Positions 36,635-44,915 of a stretch of DNA of 64,000 bases are shown here, piece by piece. The stretch comes from Ferruginibacter sp. (lineage in GTDB: Bacteria; Bacteroidota; Bacteroidia; Chitinophagales; Chitinophagaceae). Numbering within the stretch: the stretch's first letter is position 1; each line of letters begins with the position of its first letter. Below the pieces are notes generated by a model. That model searched no databases, was not told where the DNA came from, and saw only the letters and a list, made by a program, of their open reading frames with translations. The position numbers and the translations under genes are program-made. The DNA lies in assembly GCA_017983695.1 (NCBI GenBank), contig JAGOAX010000011.1:62001-126000 (forward strand), read 5' to 3'.

Positions 36635-36861
36635 AAAAAAAAGGCCCCTCTGTAGAAACAGAGCGGCTCTAACGATTGCTTGCTATATGAAAATTCTTAA
36701 AATATTTTTTTCGCTTTTCCTGCACTTAAGCTGCAGTTACTAACGATTGAGTGTTCTCTTTAACGATTGTCTGCTATTTCAATAACTCATCCTCTTTAAC
36801 AAAAGTAGGATGAGTTTTATTTTTGCTAAAATCAACTTAATGCTGATTTTATTATGGTGAA
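36635..36861 (-). ncRNA. Candidate small RNA / structured repeat, copy 2
   Basis: Same order of parts as copy 1, starting 477 bases downstream. A8 is at 36635-36642, an identical CTCTGT/ACAGAG hairpin at 36643-36668, and TAACGATTG boxes at 36670, 36741 and 36761. The dyad is AACTCATCCT (36784-36793) / AGGATGAGTT (36807-36816), with minus-strand TACTTTTG at 36800-36807. Hairpin AAATCA/TGATTT is at 36829-36849. It is about 20 bases shorter in the middle. Compared with copy 1, one hairpin pair changes C-G to T-A on both sides, and the dyad keeps pairing with a G-T to A-T change, which suggests selection for structure. Predicted minus RNA is about 159 nt. Confidence 0.45.
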
Positions 36862-36918
36862 ACACAGTTTTTAAGTGCACAACTATTGTCAGTATTGGGT
36901 TTTTACTATTTATAAATA

Positions 36919-38520
36919 ATGATGCCTAACAGTTTTACAGATACGTTATTTCAACTGGTCCGCTCTTTGGAAAAGGCGGAAAAGCGGCATTTTAAGCTCT
37001 ATATAAAAAGAAGTTCTGGTAACGAAGACCTGAAGATTGTTGAGTTATTTGATGCACTGGATAAATTACCCGAATATGATGAGGCGTTGCTTTTAAAAAA
37101 ACTCAGCTCAATAAAAAAGCCACAGCTTGCCAACGTAAAAGTACATTTATACAAGCAACTTTTAGCAAGCCTGCGCTTATTAAAAAGTAACGACAGTATC
37201 GACCTGCAGCTAAATGAGCAATTTGACTATGCCCATATTTTGTACAAAAAAGGATTATTTACCCAAAGCCTTAAAATATTAGATAAGGCAAAGGAAACAG
37301 CAAAGGCCAACCACAAGATAAATTTTTTGGTAAGTGCAATTGCATTGGAGAAACGTATAGAAACCCTGCATATTACCCGTACCATGCAAACCCGGGCAGA
37401 AGAATTGAGTGCAGAGATCAATGAAGTAAACCAGCGTATTGATGCATTGAGTAAACTGAGTAACCTGGCCATGTTGCTGTACAGCTGGTTTATTAAAAAC
37501 GGCCATGCCCGTAATGAAAACGACGAAGAAAAAGTTAAGGAATACCTGAAGGCACATTTGCCCGACAATGCCTACCAGCAAACCGGCTTTTACGAAAAAC
37601 TATACCTGTACCAAAGCCTTTGCTGGTATGCTTTTATAAGGCAGGATTTTTTGATGTACTACCGCTACGCTCAAAAATGGGTGGATATTTTTAAAGCAGA
37701 ACCTTTAATGATACGGGTAGAAACCGGGCATTATATTAAAGGCCTGCATACCTTATTGAATGCGCATTTTGATCTGCGCAATTACCAGAAATTTGATGTA
37801 ACGCTTAAACTGTTTGAGCAGTTTGCAGAAACTGACCGTGTACGTTTGCACGACAACTTCCGCACACAGGCATTTGTATATATCTACAGCGCCAAAATAA
37901 ACCAGCATAGCATGCTGGGTACTTTTAAACAGGGTGTGTTGCTGGTGCCTTATATTTTAGAAAAATTAGAAGAATACGAACTGTTTATTGACGAACACCG
38001 CATAATGGTATTTAATTACAAAATTGCCAGTATGTATTTTGGCAGCGGCGATTTTAATGCCTGTATCGATTACCTGCAAAAGATCATTAACGAAAATGCA
38101 GAAGTACGTAGCGACCTGCAAAGCTACAGTCGGTTAATGCACCTGATGGCGCATTACGAGCTGGGCAATTACGAGCTGATGGAATATCTTACCAAATCGG
38201 TGTACCGCTTTATGGCCAAAAAAGATAACCTTACCGTGGTAGAGGAGGAGATGTTTAAATTTTTACGCAAATCATTTCATGTAAGCCGTAATAAGATGCA
38301 GGCCGAACTGGAAAAATTCCTGGATAAAATAAAAGGGCTGGAGAAAAACCGTTTTGAAACCCGTGCCTTTGCCTACCTCGATATTATTTCGTGGGTAGAA
38401 AGTAAAGTGTATAAAAAATCGATGAGTGAAATACTGCAGGAAAAATACAGGGAGAGTAAGAAGAGGAACTATGGCCTCACCCCAACCCCTCTCCCAAAGA
38501 GAGGGAACTCGAAGGGATAG
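36919..38520 (+). CDS. Uncharacterised helical-repeat protein
   Basis: 533 aa, no signal peptide and no membrane segments; almost wholly alpha-helical by residue pattern, with TPR-like pairs (YAHILYKKGLFTQSLKILDKAKETAK, KIASMYFGSGDFNACIDYLQKIINEN, YSRLMHLMAHYELGNYELMEYLTKSVYRF). The family appears Bacteroidota-typical but I know no function. The last residues, LTPTPLPKRGNSKG, are encoded by a G/C-rich palindromic repeat (38475-38517) and look like a recent C-terminal extension rather than part of the fold. Two ATGs stand back to back at the start. Confidence 0.8.
   Translation: MMPNSFTDTLFQLVRSLEKAEKRHFKLYIKRSSGNEDLKIVELFDALDKLPEYDEALLLKKLSSIKKPQLANVKVHLYKQLLASLRLLKSNDSIDLQLNEQFDYAHILYKKGLFTQSLKILDKAKETAKANHKINFLVSAIALEKRIETLHITRTMQTRAEELSAEINEVNQRIDALSKLSNLAMLLYSWFIKNGHARNENDEEKVKEYLKAHLPDNAYQQTGFYEKLYLYQSLCWYAFIRQDFLMYYRYAQKWVDIFKAEPLMIRVETGHYIKGLHTLLNAHFDLRNYQKFDVTLKLFEQFAETDRVRLHDNFRTQAFVYIYSAKINQHSMLGTFKQGVLLVPYILEKLEEYELFIDEHRIMVFNYKIASMYFGSGDFNACIDYLQKIINENAEVRSDLQSYSRLMHLMAHYELGNYELMEYLTKSVYRFMAKKDNLTVVEEEMFKFLRKSFHVSRNKMQAELEKFLDKIKGLEKNRFETRAFAYLDIISWVESKVYKKSMSEILQEKYRESKKRNYGLTPTPLPKRGNSKG
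38475..38517. repeat. Short G/C palindromic repeat at the 3' end of the 533-aa gene
   Basis: The core is CCCTCTC-CCAAA-GAGAGGG (38487-38505), preceded by CACCCCAAC and followed by AACTCGAAGGG. It follows the pattern cCCCT..tCCC..AAA..GGGAACTt seen in other copies in this window and supplies the gene with its last codons. Confidence 0.7.
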
Positions 38521-38581
38521 TATTCGAGTAGATATTGTCAGGTTTAATTAATTAGTTTACAATTCTCCGCCAAAATCTTCT

Positions 38582-38614
38582 CCTTTTCCTCCCCTTGGGG
38601 GAGATAGAGGGGCC
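38582..38614. repeat. Short G/C palindromic repeat upstream of dnaK
   Basis: CTCCCC-TTG-GGGGAG (38589-38603), followed by ATAGAGGGGCC, is a reverse-orientation copy of the same repeat family, about 100 bases before dnaK. Confidence 0.65.
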
Positions 38615-38654
38615 ATTCTGCCAATTTTTCACTTTTTTTCCTTCGGCACAATCA

Positions 38655-38683
38655 TTGACAAACTAGGTTGAACCCTTTAAAAT
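38655..38683 (+). promoter_or_regulatory. Possible sigma70-like promoter of dnaK
   Basis: TTGACA (38655-38660), 17 bases, then TAAAAT (38678-38683), ending seven bases before the ATG. This is enterobacterial spacing, unusual beside the TTTG/TAnnTTTG elements elsewhere in the window, and would give an almost leaderless mRNA. It may be chance. Confidence 0.25.
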
Positions 38684-38690
38684 TTATATC

Positions 38691-40604
38691 ATGGGAAAGA
38701 TTATAGGAATTGACTTAGGCACCACTAACAGCTGCGTTTCGGTAATGGAAGGCAACGAGCCGGTGGTAATTGCCAATGAAGAAGGACGCCGTACCACCCC
38801 GTCGGTAGTAGCTTTTCTTAAAAATGGCGAACGTAAAGTGGGAGATCCTGCCAAGCGCCAGGCCATTACCAACTCTCAAAACACCATCAGCAGCGTAAAG
38901 CGTTTTATGGGCCGCAGGTTTGATGAAGTGACAGAAGAGATCAGCCACTGGAGCTATAAAGTGGTAAAAGGTGACAATAATACACTTAGAATTGACATAG
39001 ATGGCAGACAATATACCCCACAGGAAATCAGTGCCATGGTACTGCAGAAAATGAAAAAAACTGCCGAAGATTACCTGGGCCACGAAGTAACAGAAGCAGT
39101 TATTACCGTGCCTGCTTACTTTAACGATGCACAACGCCAGGCTACCAAAGAAGCCGGTGAAATTGCAGGCCTTACTGTAAAACGTATTGTAAACGAACCA
39201 ACAGCCGCAGCATTAGCTTACGGTTTAGATAAAGGTGGTAAAGATCAGAAGATCGCTGTATTTGACCTTGGTGGTGGTACATTCGACATTTCAGTTTTGG
39301 AATTAGGTGATGGTGTGTTTGAAGTAAAAAGCACCAATGGTGATACGCATTTAGGTGGCGATGATTTTGATAAAGTAATTATGGACTGGCTGGCCGACGA
39401 ATTTAAAGCCGACGAAGCCATTGACCTGCGTAAAGACCCGATGGCTTTACAACGTTTAAAAGAAGCATCAGAAAAAGCTAAGGTAGAATTATCAAGCAGT
39501 ACCGAAACAGAGATCAACCTGCCGTATGTAACTGCAGTGGATGGCGTACCTAAACATTTGGTAAAAAAATTAACCCGTGCAAAATTTGAAGCACTGGCCG
39601 ATAAATTATTTGAGCGTTGCTTAAAACCATGCGAAGCCGCATTGAAAGATGCAGGCATGAGCACCAGCGAAATTGATGAGATCATTATGGTGGGTGGTAG
39701 CAGCCGTATTCCTAAAGTACTGGAACTGGTAGAAAAATTCTTTGGTAAAAAACCTAACCGTGGTGTTAACCCCGATGAAGTGGTAGCCATTGGTGCAGCA
39801 ATACAGGGCGGTGTTATGACCGGCGAAATTAAAGATGTATTGTTGTTAGACGTTACACCTTTAAGCCTGGGTATTGAAACCATGGGAGGTGTAATGACAA
39901 GACTGATAGACAGCAACACCACCATACCAACAAAAAAATCGGAAGTGTTTAGTACCGCCAGCGATAACCAGCCGGGTGTACAGATACATGTACTGCAGGG
40001 CGAAAGGCCAATGAGCAGCCAGAACAAAAGCCTGGGTACATTTAATTTAGATGGCATACCGCCTGCACCACGTGGTGTACCGCAGGTAGAAGTAATATTT
40101 GATATTGATGCCAACGGTATTTTGCATGTAACTGCAAAAGATAAAGGCACAGGTAAAGAACAAAAGATAACCATACAGGGCGGCAGCGGCTTAAGCAAAG
40201 AAGAAGTGGAAAAAATGAAAGCCGAAGCTAAAGCCAACGAAGCAACAGATAAAGCAGAAAAAGAAAAAGTAGAAAAAATAAATGGTGCCGACAGTTTAAT
40301 TTTTCAAACAGAAAAACAACTGAAGGAGTATGGCGAAAAAATACCTGCTGATAAAAAAGCACCTATTGAAGCTGCACTGGAAAAATTAAAAACTGCACAT
40401 AAATCCGGCGACCTTGCACAGATTGATGCTGCCACTGCAGAAATGAACACCGCATGGACTGCTGCAAGTGAAGACATGTATAAAGCCACACAGGAAGGTG
40501 CAGGCGCACAACAAGCCCAGCCCGGACCTGATGCAGGCGGTGAACCTCAGCAACAGAATAGTGAAAGTAAAGTAGAGGATGTGCCTTTTGAGGAAGTGAA
40601 GTAA
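38691..40604 (+). CDS. dnaK: Chaperone protein DnaK (Hsp70)
   Basis: 637 aa, full length. The ATPase domain starts IIGIDLGTTNSCVSVMEG, with VITVPAYFNDAQRQATKEAG, NEPTAAALAYG, AVFDLGGGTFDIS and IIMVGGSSRIPKV. The substrate-binding domain (DVTPLSLGIET, NTTIPTKKSEVFST) and helical lid follow, and the tail ends EDVPFEEVK. It refolds client proteins with DnaJ and GrpE, but neither is adjacent, so here dnaK is a single-gene unit with its own terminator. Confidence 0.98.
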   Translation: MGKIIGIDLGTTNSCVSVMEGNEPVVIANEEGRRTTPSVVAFLKNGERKVGDPAKRQAITNSQNTISSVKRFMGRRFDEVTEEISHWSYKVVKGDNNTLRIDIDGRQYTPQEISAMVLQKMKKTAEDYLGHEVTEAVITVPAYFNDAQRQATKEAGEIAGLTVKRIVNEPTAAALAYGLDKGGKDQKIAVFDLGGGTFDISVLELGDGVFEVKSTNGDTHLGGDDFDKVIMDWLADEFKADEAIDLRKDPMALQRLKEASEKAKVELSSSTETEINLPYVTAVDGVPKHLVKKLTRAKFEALADKLFERCLKPCEAALKDAGMSTSEIDEIIMVGGSSRIPKVLELVEKFFGKKPNRGVNPDEVVAIGAAIQGGVMTGEIKDVLLLDVTPLSLGIETMGGVMTRLIDSNTTIPTKKSEVFSTASDNQPGVQIHVLQGERPMSSQNKSLGTFNLDGIPPAPRGVPQVEVIFDIDANGILHVTAKDKGTGKEQKITIQGGSGLSKEEVEKMKAEAKANEATDKAEKEKVEKINGADSLIFQTEKQLKEYGEKIPADKKAPIEAALEKLKTAHKSGDLAQIDAATAEMNTAWTAASEDMYKATQEGAGAQQAQPGPDAGGEPQQQNSESKVEDVPFEEVK

Positions 40605-40617
40605 AAGAACGAAATGT

Positions 40618-40647
40618 AAGTCGCAATGAAAATTGCGGCTTTTTTTA
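40618..40647 (+). terminator. Rho-independent terminator of dnaK
   Basis: CGCAAT-GAAA-ATTGCG forms the core stem, extended by outer pairs (AAGT/GCTT with one G-T), and is followed by T7. It begins 13 bases after the dnaK stop. Confidence 0.9.
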
Positions 40648-40760
40648 GCAGAACTTTTGAAATTATATGAATTTTAATTGGTGTAATACTCTTGTACTGT
40701 ATAGCTTTATTGAACTTTTATTGCAACGGATGATAAGACTTTTTTAGTAAATTGAATTTT

Positions 40761-41861
40761 ATGAATGAGTTGACTTATATATTAGGGGCTGGAGCAAGCT
40801 ATTATTCTTTTCCTTTAGTAAAAACATTTTCTGATAGGTTTAACTACTTTTTGAAAATCACAAAGTATAGAACTTCGGTTCATAATAAATCTTTTCTTTC
40901 TGCTTTAGAAAATTTTTCAAACGAAATAAAAGTACATCAATCATTTGATACATATTTTAAAAAACTTTTCCATTTAGGAAATGAATATGATATTTTGGAA
41001 GCAAAAAAAATACTAAACTTTTATTTTTTATGGGAGCAACTTGAATTTCCAAAAAATTCCCCACATTATTCTGCAGTAACAGATAGTCAGGGAAACGATA
41101 TGCAATACCCTGAACATGCAAATTCTTTTAAAAAGGAAGCATTAATTGATAGTAGATATGATGCCTTAATTGCTGGACTACTTAAACCGATTAAAGGGAA
41201 ATCTGAATTTTTTACTAAAGTGAATTTTATATCATGGAACTATGATTTAAACCTTTTATCAAGTATCAAAAATTTTCTATCGCCAGTAGAAAGACTAAAT
41301 GAGTTTTTACTAAAAAAAATAACAAAGGAAAATGGGAATATATGGGAGTTTGAAAATGATTTAAGGATTATTAATATGAATGGTTTTTTCTTTTCAAAAT
41401 TTTTTGACAATTTAAAGAAATTCGATTTAGAAAATGTTTTTAAGATAAAAGATAAACTATACGAAAGAAAAGATACTTTTTCATTTGATAAAGACATAGA
41501 TGTAGATGATGCAAAAAAAATTAATTTTGGATGGGAAGATTTGAACACAAAGATAGATTTAATAGAAAATGCAAGTAATGCAATTCGGAATTCGAAATCG
41601 GTTATTGTAATCGGATATACCTTTCCTTCATATAATCGCTATATCGACGCAAAATATTTCACGCCAAGTACATTAGCGGGAAAAGATATTTTTGTGCAAG
41701 ATCCAAGAGCTGATGAAATAGTTGATTTTTTACAATCAGAATTTGATATGGATGAGCCATATAAAGCCAAGTTAATAAATGAAAGATTACGCCCTAAGTT
41801 CTATACAAAAAAGAATTGCGATAGTTTTTTTATCCCCAATAATATAATCTCAAAAATTTAA
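40761..41861 (+). CDS. SIR2-like domain protein, orphan
   Basis: 366 aa from the ATG at 40761 (a TTG at 40752 is possible but unnecessary). YILGAGASY at residues 6-14 is the nucleotide-binding start of SIR2-like proteins. SWNYD (Asn160-Asp162) and KSVIVIGYTFPSYNRYID near residue 280 are the other family landmarks. Members include NAD-consuming effectors of antiphage systems and many unassigned proteins. No partner effector, nuclease or helicase gene is next to it. The gene looks richer in A+T than its neighbours and lies beside a transposase and repeat array, suggesting acquisition. Defence function is inferred, not shown. Confidence 0.65.
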   Translation: MNELTYILGAGASYYSFPLVKTFSDRFNYFLKITKYRTSVHNKSFLSALENFSNEIKVHQSFDTYFKKLFHLGNEYDILEAKKILNFYFLWEQLEFPKNSPHYSAVTDSQGNDMQYPEHANSFKKEALIDSRYDALIAGLLKPIKGKSEFFTKVNFISWNYDLNLLSSIKNFLSPVERLNEFLLKKITKENGNIWEFENDLRIINMNGFFFSKFFDNLKKFDLENVFKIKDKLYERKDTFSFDKDIDVDDAKKINFGWEDLNTKIDLIENASNAIRNSKSVIVIGYTFPSYNRYIDAKYFTPSTLAGKDIFVQDPRADEIVDFLQSEFDMDEPYKAKLINERLRPKFYTKKNCDSFFIPNNIISKI

Positions 41862-41866
41862 TTTCT

Positions 41867-42725
41867 TAGCCTTTGTTGGTATTTCGAAGCCCACCGCAAC
41901 GCCGTTGTTGGTATGCAGGGTTGGGTAAAGTGTGTAAGCGTACCAACAACACAGCGTACTGCCACAAAAATAAAAATTAGTTACACCCATTGCATCAATG
42001 TTGTTGGTACGCCATCGCTCATTATCCTTGCTTCGATACCAACAACGGCGTTTACCGGTTCAATAGTGGCGGTCAGCTATGTCGCAAGTATTTCGTTTCA
42101 ATTCACAGCGTACTAGCCTTCGTTGGTATCCCGAAGCCCACCGCAACGCCGTTGTTGGTATGCAGGGTTGGGTAAAGTGTGTAAGCGTACCAACAACACA
42201 GCGTACTGCCACAAAAAACAAAACTAGTTACACCCTTTGCAGCAATGTTGTTGGTACGCCACCGCTCATTATCCTTGCTTCGATACCAACAACGGCGTTT
42301 GCTGTTTCAATAGTGGCAGCCAGCTATGCCGGAAGTATTCCACTTCAATCCATACGTACCGCAAGTATTAACACAACGTACTGCCACAAAAATCAAACTC
42401 GAATTACGGCATTAAATCAGTTACACCCTTTGCATCAATGTTGTTGGTACGCCATCACTCATTATCCCTGCTTCGATACCAACAACGGCATTTGCTGTTT
42501 CAATAGTGGCAGCCAGCTATACCGCAAGTATTCCACTTCAATCCATACGTACCGCAAGTAGTAACACAGCGTACTGCCACAAAAACAAAATTAGTTACAA
42601 CCATTGCAACAATGTTGTTGGTACGGCATCGCTCAATATCCATGCTTCGATACCAACAACGGCGTTTGCCGGTTCAATAGTGGCAGCCAATTGTGGCGCA
42701 AGCATACCACATACAGCTACAACAA
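41867..42725. repeat. Array of six 47-base palindromic elements (REP/BIME-like)
   Basis: Six elements, each exactly 47 bases with 10-base perfect arms GTTGTTGGTA / TACCAACAAC, lie at 41904-41950, 42000-42046, 42151-42197, 42247-42293, 42440-42486 and 42614-42660. Two inner-loop types of 27 bases alternate in the first half: type A (elements 1 and 3) and type B (the others). The array is built from a 247-base tandem duplication (41867-42113 and 42114-42360) followed by two shorter, partly deleted units. It ends 35 bases before the transposase gene. Several open frames in it are periodic artefacts of the repeats. Confidence 0.92.
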
Positions 42726-42759
42726 AATAATAAAAGTAAAATGGTAAATTCGTAATACC

Positions 42760-43281
42760 ATGCCAGCACTTTACGCCGAATATTGGCCGCAATTTTTTAC
42801 TGCTACCATTTTAGAATGGAAAACATTATTACAAGAGGATAAATACAAAGAAGAAATTATTAAAAGCCTGCAGTTTTTAGTACAACAAAAAAGAATCAGG
42901 CTGTATGCATTTGTAATAATGAACAATCATATTCATTTAATATGGCAGCCGCTGCCGGGGCAAACACTACAAACTATTCAGCATAGTTTTTTAAAAAATA
43001 CAGCGCAGGAAATAAAACTAAGTTTACTACAAACCAATATCAATTTACTGGAGCAGTTTAAAGTAAATGCAAAAGACAGAACGTATCAATTTTGGGAACG
43101 TAATTCATTATCCGTTGAATTACGCTCTTCGAAAGTATTCAATCAAAAGCTGGAGTACATTCATAACAATCCTATTAAAGCAGGTTTATGCACTAATGTA
43201 GAGGACTATCATTATTCATCTGCAAAATTTTACGCTACCGGAATTGATGCATTTGGAATGTTAACACACAGTGACGATTGA
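42760..43281 (+). CDS. REP-associated tyrosine transposase (Y1/HUH, IS200-like)
   Basis: 173 aa. The HUH metal motif is His57-Ile-His59 in MNNHIHLIWQP, and the nucleophile is probably Tyr133 in FNQKLEYIHNNPIKAGL, both intact. The N-terminus EYWPQFFTATILEWKTLL matches the single-strand transposases of Bacteroidota. Such enzymes nick and join single-stranded DNA at hairpins. Domesticated members (RAYT) are flanked by REP palindromes, as here: an array upstream and a degenerate copy downstream at 43301-43341. There is no accessory tnpB. The conserved residues suggest it is active or recently active. Confidence 0.88.
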   Translation: MPALYAEYWPQFFTATILEWKTLLQEDKYKEEIIKSLQFLVQQKRIRLYAFVIMNNHIHLIWQPLPGQTLQTIQHSFLKNTAQEIKLSLLQTNINLLEQFKVNAKDRTYQFWERNSLSVELRSSKVFNQKLEYIHNNPIKAGLCTNVEDYHYSSAKFYATGIDAFGMLTHSDD

Positions 43282-43300
43282 ATTGAAGCAGTAAGTAATT

Positions 43301-43341
43301 CTATTGGTATGCTTAGCGGTCATGTTATGCCTGCCAACAAC
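43301..43341. repeat. Degenerate palindromic element downstream of the transposase
   Basis: TTGGTA and CCAACAAC, about 24 bases apart, resemble the arms of the 47-base elements upstream but are shortened and mutated. The transposase gene is thus flanked by related sequences on both sides. Confidence 0.5.
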
Positions 43342-43406
43342 GGCGGTAAAGCTTGTTGTACTGCGGATATGGTACATTTTTATTACTATTGGAATAAAAG
43401 GCCGTA

Positions 43407-43910
43407 TCAATAAACCAGCGATGTTGCCAGTGCATCCGCTATTTTGCTCATTTCTATTTCCTGGGTTTTACTGCAAATGACTATAAACTGTGTAAGTGCA
43501 TTAGTAACACCCGGTAACGGATTTTTAAGTTTGGTTAAGGTTACATAGTTTAATTCCGTATCTACTTTTAATACTTTGTTGTTGGTAAAGTATTTTACTT
43601 TTTTGTAAATGCGGTTACCCAAATTTACATCGGGCAGTATGGTACGTACATATGGGTCTGGCGAAAATTTCTTTTTATCCAGCGCCATAAATTTAGTAAG
43701 GTCTTTATCGGGATATTGGTTCACTGTAATTTCTATGCGGCTGTAATCATCCCCGGTTTTACGCAGGGTAATCTTTTTTAAAGAAGAATCCTTCATATAC
43801 CAACCGGCAGGTAATGTATATATCAAATTAGCATTAAATGCTGTTTTTACCTGGGCAGTGGCTTTTGTTGCAATAAAAGCAACAGTAATAAATAGCAATA
43901 ATTTTTTCAT
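43407..43910 (-). CDS. Secreted protein of unknown function
   Basis: 167 aa with a signal peptide ending TKATAQ. The mature part is beta-rich (LIYTLPAGWYMKDSSLKKITLRKTGDDYSRIEITVNQYP, NLGNRIYKKVKYFTNNKVLKVDTELNYVTL). The pattern of a short domain beginning LPAGW resembles proteins that bind or sense at the cell surface, but no family was recognised. It stands alone, separated by the palindromic region on one side and a 314-base gap on the other. Confidence 0.65.
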   Translation of the reverse strand: MKKLLLFITVAFIATKATAQVKTAFNANLIYTLPAGWYMKDSSLKKITLRKTGDDYSRIEITVNQYPDKDLTKFMALDKKKFSPDPYVRTILPDVNLGNRIYKKVKYFTNNKVLKVDTELNYVTLTKLKNPLPGVTNALTQFIVICSKTQEIEMSKIADALATSLVY

Positions 43911-44224
43911 TTGTAGTAAATCAATTTAAGTTATGAAGATATGTAAACCTTTAGTACAGATAAAACGTTTTGCCGCCTTTGATAACCACCCACTGGCTCA
44001 GCTATGCAGGGCAGTTAATGCAACATAACGTAACTGCTGCAACATTTATTTTTCTTAGTTACTAATTAAATCATTTGCCATCGCTTCGCCGCCGTGGGTA
44101 CCCAAGTTCGTTTCTCGCCAACCCCAACCGCCACTATTAAATTTATTTGCCTTTTAAGCATACGCTGCTGAAAAATATGTATCTTAATAAGGTAAAAGAT
44201 AAAATTTTATAATTCCACTTATTT
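43911..44224. other. 314-base interval without a gene
   Basis: Two diverging genes flank it. Only one feature stands out: the inverted repeat GCAGTTA (44011-44017) / TAACTGC (44031-44037), without a T-run. No TAnnTTTG element was found near either start. Confidence 0.5.
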
Positions 44225-44767
44225 ATGCAATACCCAATCCACCGTTTTTTAATACAATTATCCCTGGTAATATTCCTTTTTGCCATCACCGGTTGCGATA
44301 CAGAGGAAGAAGTTAAAGAGGAATATGACAAGTATACATTCGATCCACAGGTAATCAGCAAGCTTCCGTTGTACGATAGCCTTGCAACTGCTATTATAGA
44401 AAACTTTCCTGCGTTTCAAAAATATATTAACGCCGATGATTCTTACCGTTCTTTCAGGTATATGCCTTTTGTTACAGACGACCCTGATGTGTATATAAAA
44501 TTACCCAAGGCTGCGGCGCCAAATATAGACCCTCACTTTAACCGGCTTGGTAAAGACTTTATTTATGGATTCGATATTTTTAAAGACAGCAGTATTAAGT
44601 TTTTTGTACGAACAAAGTATGTATCAAAATCGCAGATAGATATCAATGAAAATTTATCCTATCATGCCACAGGTAAAATGCGGCGCAGGAAATTTCCTGA
44701 AAAGGACAGTGTACTTAACAATCACTGGCAATACTGGATACAGTTTGGCAAACGGGATTTATTTTAA
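44225..44767 (+). CDS. Predicted lipoprotein of unknown function
   Basis: 180 aa. The N-terminus has a hydrophobic stretch and a lipobox ITGC (Cys at about residue 24), followed by an acidic run (DTEEEVKEEYDKY), which in Bacteroidota can favour surface export. The remainder (QVISKLPLYDSLATAIIENFPAFQKYI, YMPFVTDDPDVYIKLPKAA, HWQYWIQFGKRDLF) matches no family I know. Single gene. Confidence 0.68.
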   Translation: MQYPIHRFLIQLSLVIFLFAITGCDTEEEVKEEYDKYTFDPQVISKLPLYDSLATAIIENFPAFQKYINADDSYRSFRYMPFVTDDPDVYIKLPKAAAPNIDPHFNRLGKDFIYGFDIFKDSSIKFFVRTKYVSKSQIDINENLSYHATGKMRRRKFPEKDSVLNNHWQYWIQFGKRDLF

Positions 44768-44915
44768 TACCTGACCTGCTTTGCTGTAAAATATTTTATC
44801 TTACCGGTATGAAAAGGTATATATATAGTATAGCAGTTTTGTAATCAACAAAGTATTTTTTCTCAACCGGTAATAACAAATTCTGTTAGCTTTACATTCA
44901 CAAACAAAAATTTTG

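Larger units (their letters stand above)
36063..36918. other. 856-base gene-free interval holding a duplicated structured element
   Basis: No credible coding frame exists here. The interval contains two related units (36158-36404 and 36635-36861, described separately). Between them is a separate hairpin ACCTGCCT (36514-36521) / AGGCAGGT (36536-36543) without a T-run. The rest is A/T-rich sequence in which I see nothing. Confidence 0.8.

Noticed and set aside
39245..40237. 330-codon minus-strand frame inside dnaK
   Set aside because: Lies entirely antisense to a clearly recognisable dnaK and shows low-complexity Ser/Pro/Leu composition typical of an antisense shadow.
41867..42725. CRISPR array
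   Set aside because: Repeats are long palindromes with variable unit length (247, 193, 174) and related, not unique, spacers; no cas gene is nearby and a RAYT gene adjoins.
41913..42730. Four overlapping plus-strand open frames of 60-160 codons in the repeat array
   Set aside because: They repeat the same translated phrases with the period of the palindromic units, lack signals or domains, and follow the DNA repeat rather than a protein; they are artefacts of a low-stop repeat.
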